NCBI GenBank assembly: GCA_964421875.1
Contig: CAYQZD010000144.1
Coordinates: forward strand, 1-8,845
DNA: 8,845 bases
Direction of reading: 5' to 3'
Source of the DNA: CAYQZD01 sp964421875
GTDB taxonomy: Bacteria > Electryoneota > Tariuqbacteria > Tariuqbacterales > Tariuqbacteraceae
Numbering within the stretch: the first letter of the stretch is position 1; every line of letters begins with the position of its first letter. Shown here one piece after another: positions 6,186-8,845 of this stretch. Below the pieces are notes generated by a model that worked only from the letters and a program-made list of their open reading frames with translations, searched no databases and was not told where the DNA came from. Both the position numbers and the translations under genes were made by a program.

Positions 6186-8525
6186 TTACTTCATCAGAAT
6201 CATTTTACGAATCAGAATCCCCTGGGCGGAGGTTACTTTGAGGAAGTAAAGCCCGGAGGCTAAACCGTTTCCGTCGATGGTGAAACGGTGGAATCCGGCG
6301 TTCAGTTCACCGGTGTACACCTCAGCCGCTTTTTCGCCCAGAGTATTGTACACCATCGCTTCGATCCATCCCCGCATCGGGAGCGAGATTTCGATGGTTG
6401 CTGTGGGATTGAAGGGATTGGGATAGGGGCCGGAGAGAGTGTATTCATTCGGCGCAATCTGCGGATTATCGCTCACGCCGGAAACGGGGACTCCCCTGCC
6501 CTCAAGATAAACCACCGCGTAGGTCTCCTCATATAATACGGTGAGGCTGTCGACGTATTGGATTGTATCTGCGGGGGAGAAGATAACGTCGATTAGCAGG
6601 CTGTCGCCGGGAACGATAGTGTTATGAACGGGATTCCAGGTTGTGGTGTAGATATTCGAGAGACCGGTCGACATCCACAACAGCACTAAATCCGCGTCTC
6701 CGCGGTTGTAAATGGTAAGTTCCAGGGAATCGCTTTCACCCGCGGTGGTTTCCGGGAACAATAGTGAATCAGTGGAGAAGGCAATCTGCGGCCTGCGGTC
6801 GGTGGCGAACCAGTCTACGATGTTCTGCAGCACCTGGCGGCGGGGAGTGTAGCTGGGATTGATGTTACTCACCGCTTCGAAGGGGAGGGCGAAGTACACC
6901 AGCCAGTAATCCCCCTGGTATCGCAGCGCGCCCACAAAGTTTTGGGTGTTGTCATAGGTGTAAATCGCATCGGCGCTGGCATCGGGGACGATAGAGCTGG
7001 GTGAAGTGGGATAATAGACATCCCCGTAGGTGACCAGTTGAGTATTGTCGGAGATGGGATCTCCGGCAACACCGGTGAGGAAACTCGCGTTGACGTAATT
7101 GTGTTGCGATGTTGCGCGCATATAGTTATTGAAGAAGGGGGTGCCGCCGATGGCGTCGTTCATATTTTCCGAGGTGATGAAAAGGTGGCCGCCGCCGTCG
7201 AGATAAGCCGCAATCGAGGTCTGCTCTTCGGGAGCGATGGGATCTAGCTCCGAGCCGGTGAACCAGATGACGTTGCGGTAAGCGCTGAGGCGCTGGCCGC
7301 TGGGAACGCCGCCGGTTTCATTTTCCCAGATTTCATAAACGATACCCAGGGAGTCGAGGTCGGCGGCAAAGCGGGTTTCCCTCGTTTCGCCGCCGTCGTC
7401 GTCCACTATCAGATAATCCACCACACCGATGGTGACGGGAATCTGGTATTGGTTGGTGTAGGCTCCGGCGTTGGCGGTGAGGTCTATGTTAAAGGTGGTC
7501 ACTCCGCCGGGATGCGCCTGGTCCACCTGGAACTCATAGGGATTGTTCCGGTTATCGCCTCTGGCGCCGGAACCGATGTCGGGGAAAACCGCCTGTCCGG
7601 TGGAGATGGTTATATAGGGGTCGGTGTTCTGCATCGTCGCGGAAATCCCGGTGGCGGGAGCGAAAATCTGACCGTTTTCGAATTCCGCCCAGAAACTGCA
7701 GCTTTCACCCGGTTCCGGGAAACCGTTGCCGTTTCCTCCGGGCGCAGGGTCGAGGATAGCGTAATCCACCAGACTCAAGCTGGGAAAGTCAAGGGGGATG
7801 GGACCGTATTTCGCATTCAGCACTTCACGGGAAACATCGTTCTGGACGAAGGCGACGATAGCCATATTGTCCAGGGTGGTAATGGTGGGGATGGGGCAAG
7901 AAGCGTTCAGTGTCACCGTTTGATTGGGGGTGATACTGAAAGTCTGACCTGACGCGCTCGGGACCATATCCAGCATTCCCCATTCAAAATGGGTGTAAGT
8001 CCAGCCTCCTCCGCCGATGTCGTATGCGATGGCGATGAGGGCGAGGTGAAGTTTCAGGTTGGCGCCGGAAAAGACACTGTCGGCGGTAATTTCGGCAGTG
8101 ATGTCGATTTGATTGCCGGCGGTTATGTTTAAGTTTATATCCACCGGGGAGGGTAGATTCCGGCGCGAGTTGTAATATGATTGGTATGCGCTTCCAGAGT
8201 TCCCCAGCACACCGTCACATTTCAGATTAGGCACTCCGGTGATACCATAGTAATTCCTGCGGGCCGTATTTTCAGAGGGATTTCGGACATAGAAGGGGTC
8301 GTTACCCGAGCCGGGCCAATTCATATGATACGCCACCGCGACCAGGTTGTCGGAACCGGTGTTCCGGAAAAACTCGTCTTGCTGACCAGCAATCGATCCG
8401 CAGGACGGTCAAGTCGAAGAAGTGAAAGGCTCCATTAGCACTACTCGATGAAATGCGAGGGCAAGCGCTGAGATGGATAAAGTCACAACCAAGGTTATGA
8501 TTATTACGCTGATAGCTTTTCTCAT
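6186..8525 (-). CDS. Secreted Omp28-like thioredoxin-fold selenoprotein (UPSC) with GATase-like, ASH and T9SS tail domains
   Basis: Predicted 779-residue extracellular protein, read in one frame from ATG 8525 through an in-frame TGA at codon 39 (8409-8411), taken as selenocysteine. Signal peptide at 1-24 (MRKAISVIII to ALALA). Residues 26 to about 245 are an Omp28-like thioredoxin fold: VVLMEPFTSST-U39-PSC42, then AVAYHMNWPG, DPFY at 76-79 and RRNYYGITGVP with the cis-Pro at 99. About 251-368 is a beta-sandwich (NGFPEPGE..). About 370-575 is a GATase-like alpha/beta domain (DYLIVDDDGGE, GGGHLFITSEN). About 578-680 is an ASH/Hydin-type Ig-like domain. About 698-779 is the sorting tail (YPNPFNPTATIEI to KMILMK). 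Shine-Dalgarno GAGG (8532-8535) lies 6 nt before the ATG. Without recoding, the longest ORF starts at GTG 8336 (codon 64), lacks the signal peptide and cuts the thioredoxin fold. Likely role: extracytoplasmic thiol/selenol redox chemistry. Alternative: a nonsense mutation or base error at codon 39. Confidence 0.85.
8374..8396 (-). promoter_or_regulatory. Putative bacterial SECIS element (selenocysteine insertion stem-loop)
   Basis: In the mRNA, 5-bp stem UUGCU / AGCAA (plus-strand 8388-8392 and 8379-8383) carries apical loop GGUC (8384-8387). Below it, after a small internal loop (A opposite GA), UCG (8394-8396) pairs with CGA (8374-8376). The apical loop begins 21 nt after the UGA, inside the range usual for bacterial SECIS, and is identical to the E. 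coli fdhF loop GGUC, whose G and U contact SelB. The element lies inside the coding sequence, as bacterial SECIS elements do. Confidence 0.75.
8409..8411 (-). other. In-frame TGA read as selenocysteine (codon 39)
   Basis: TGA replaces the N-terminal cysteine of a thioredoxin-type CxxC, giving T-S-S-T-U-P-S-C. The frame is open on both sides, protein features continue across it, and a SECIS-like stem-loop follows. The true stop of the gene is at 6186-6188. A UxxC motif is the classic position for selenocysteine in thioredoxin-fold redox proteins. Confidence 0.8.
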
Positions 8526-8592
8526 GATGAACCTCAAGTTAGTAATAATTCAGTCGGAGTTAATGTCGTAGGATTTGTTAAAATTTAAACAT

Positions 8593-8601
8593 ATTATATC
8601 A
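8593..8601 (-). promoter_or_regulatory. Extended -10 promoter of the selenoprotein gene
   Basis: On the minus strand TGATATAAT gives a perfect TATAAT (8598 down to 8593) preceded by the TGn extended -10 motif. The -35 position (8616-8621) is poor, which is usual for extended -10 promoters. Transcription would start near 8586 and leave a leader of about 60 nt before ATG 8525. Confidence 0.55.
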
Positions 8602-8705
8602 TAAAATCAAATAAATAGATAATGCTCATTCCACGGAAAACAGATTGATTTGGTGGTTCAATCGCGGTATTGCCCCTCTGAGGAATGTAACTACCGGCTT
8701 GCTTA

Positions 8706-8735
8706 TTGACGCTGCCGTTATTTACAAAGCATAAT
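8706..8735 (+). promoter_or_regulatory. Possible rightward promoter near the window edge
   Basis: TTGACG (8706-8711) and CATAAT (8730-8735) are separated by 18 bases; each matches consensus at five of six positions. It would be divergent from the selenoprotein promoter and drive transcription out of the window from about 8742. The region is AT-rich, so a chance match is possible. Confidence 0.35.
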
Positions 8736-8748
8736 ATAATAAAAAAAG

Positions 8749-8763
8749 AATTGAAATTCAATT
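8749..8763. repeat. AT-rich perfect palindrome
   Basis: AATTGAA, A, TTCAATT: two 7-base arms around one base, lying just after the candidate rightward promoter start site. It could be an operator for a dimeric regulator or simply reflect AT-rich composition. Confidence 0.3.
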
Positions 8764-8781
8764 TTCCTTTGCCTGTGACAT

Positions 8782-8845
8782 ATGATTGATACGAAACACC
8801 AACGCCTTTATGAAACACATTCTTTAAAGCGCCGATATTTTCATA
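8782..8845 (+). CDS. Possible start of a partial gene running off the window
   Basis: ATG 8782 opens a frame that stays open for 21 codons to the end of the window (MIDTKHQRLYETHSLKRRYF..). A candidate promoter lies upstream at 8706-8735, which would give a leader of about 40 nt, but no Shine-Dalgarno is seen. The reading is rich in polar and basic residues. I do not recognise it, and the stretch is too short to be sure it is coding. Confidence 0.25.
   Translation, partial: MIDTKHQRLYETHSLKRRYFH

Noticed and set aside
7449..7952. Plus-strand open frame of 167 codons inside the selenoprotein gene
   Set aside because: It is antisense to a gene with clear domains; its Gly/Val-rich translation is typical of an antisense shadow, and no ribosome binding site is seen.
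6186..8336. Gene start at GTG 8336 (716 aa) for the minus-strand protein
   Set aside because: It begins in the middle of a thioredoxin-like fold and lacks the signal peptide required for a sorting-tail protein. The same frame upstream supplies both once TGA 8409-8411 is read as selenocysteine.
8409..8411. Genome-wide reassignment of TGA (as in code 4 or code 25 organisms)
   Set aside because: The permease gene ends at TGA in the expected place, Trp is encoded by TGG throughout, and the affected codon aligns with a Cys, not Trp or Gly.
8594..8818. Minus-strand 74-codon open frame upstream of the selenoprotein gene
   Set aside because: Its product is not recognisable, it has no Shine-Dalgarno, and its stop overlaps the predicted -10 of the selenoprotein promoter. 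The AT-rich region easily gives chance frames.

Overview
The window (about 50% GC, AT-rich between genes) looks like a chromosomal piece of an uncultured bacterium of the Fibrobacteres-Chlorobi-Bacteroidetes (FCB) superphylum or a related candidate phylum. The main clue is that three unrelated secreted proteins all end in a type IX secretion (Por) type A sorting tail: a PNPFNP-type box, then a VYD..GREV-type strand, an SG.YF-type strand and a terminal basic/hydrophobic K-LLVK or K-MILMK end. No rRNA, tRNA, CRISPR array or transposase gene was found.

Layout. 1-379: non-coding, with copies of a dispersed inverted-repeat element. 380-1276 and 1260-2069 (+): an overlapping ABC-2 type exporter pair (ATPase, permease). 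2070-2763: non-coding, holding an octamer tandem repeat, possible decayed coding scraps and a second inverted-repeat element. 2764-3861 (+): a secreted LamG-like protein with a sorting tail, followed by a strong terminator. 3987-4080: a near-consensus promoter and a leader whose Shine-Dalgarno sits in a hairpin loop. 4081-6048 (+): a secreted sialidase-fold beta-propeller protein with a sorting tail. 6052-6079: a heptamer tandem repeat, followed by a minus-strand terminator. 6186-8525 (-): a 779-codon multidomain secreted protein convergent with the propeller gene. 8526-8845: its promoter region and possibly the start of a rightward gene.

The most important observation is in the minus-strand gene. 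A conventional reading gives a 716-aa ORF starting at GTG 8336, with no signal peptide and beginning in the middle of a thioredoxin-like fold. The same frame continues upstream to an ATG at 8525 with a good Shine-Dalgarno and a clear signal peptide. It is interrupted by a single TGA at 8409-8411. That TGA lies exactly where the first cysteine of a thioredoxin-type C-P-S-C motif is expected (F-T-S-S-T-[TGA]-P-S-C). The mRNA just downstream folds into a stem-loop whose apical loop is GGUC, the loop of the E. coli fdhF SECIS element, 21 nt after the UGA. I read the gene as encoding a selenocysteine-containing (UPSC), Omp28-like thioredoxin-fold protein exported by Sec and then by type IX secretion. 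The permease gene ends in TGA, so TGA is also a normal stop here.

How the parts work together: the exporter pair appears to be an independent unit. The three tail-bearing proteins share only their export route and surface or extracellular location. None of the selenocysteine machinery (selA, selB, selC, selD) and none of the secretion apparatus is in this window.
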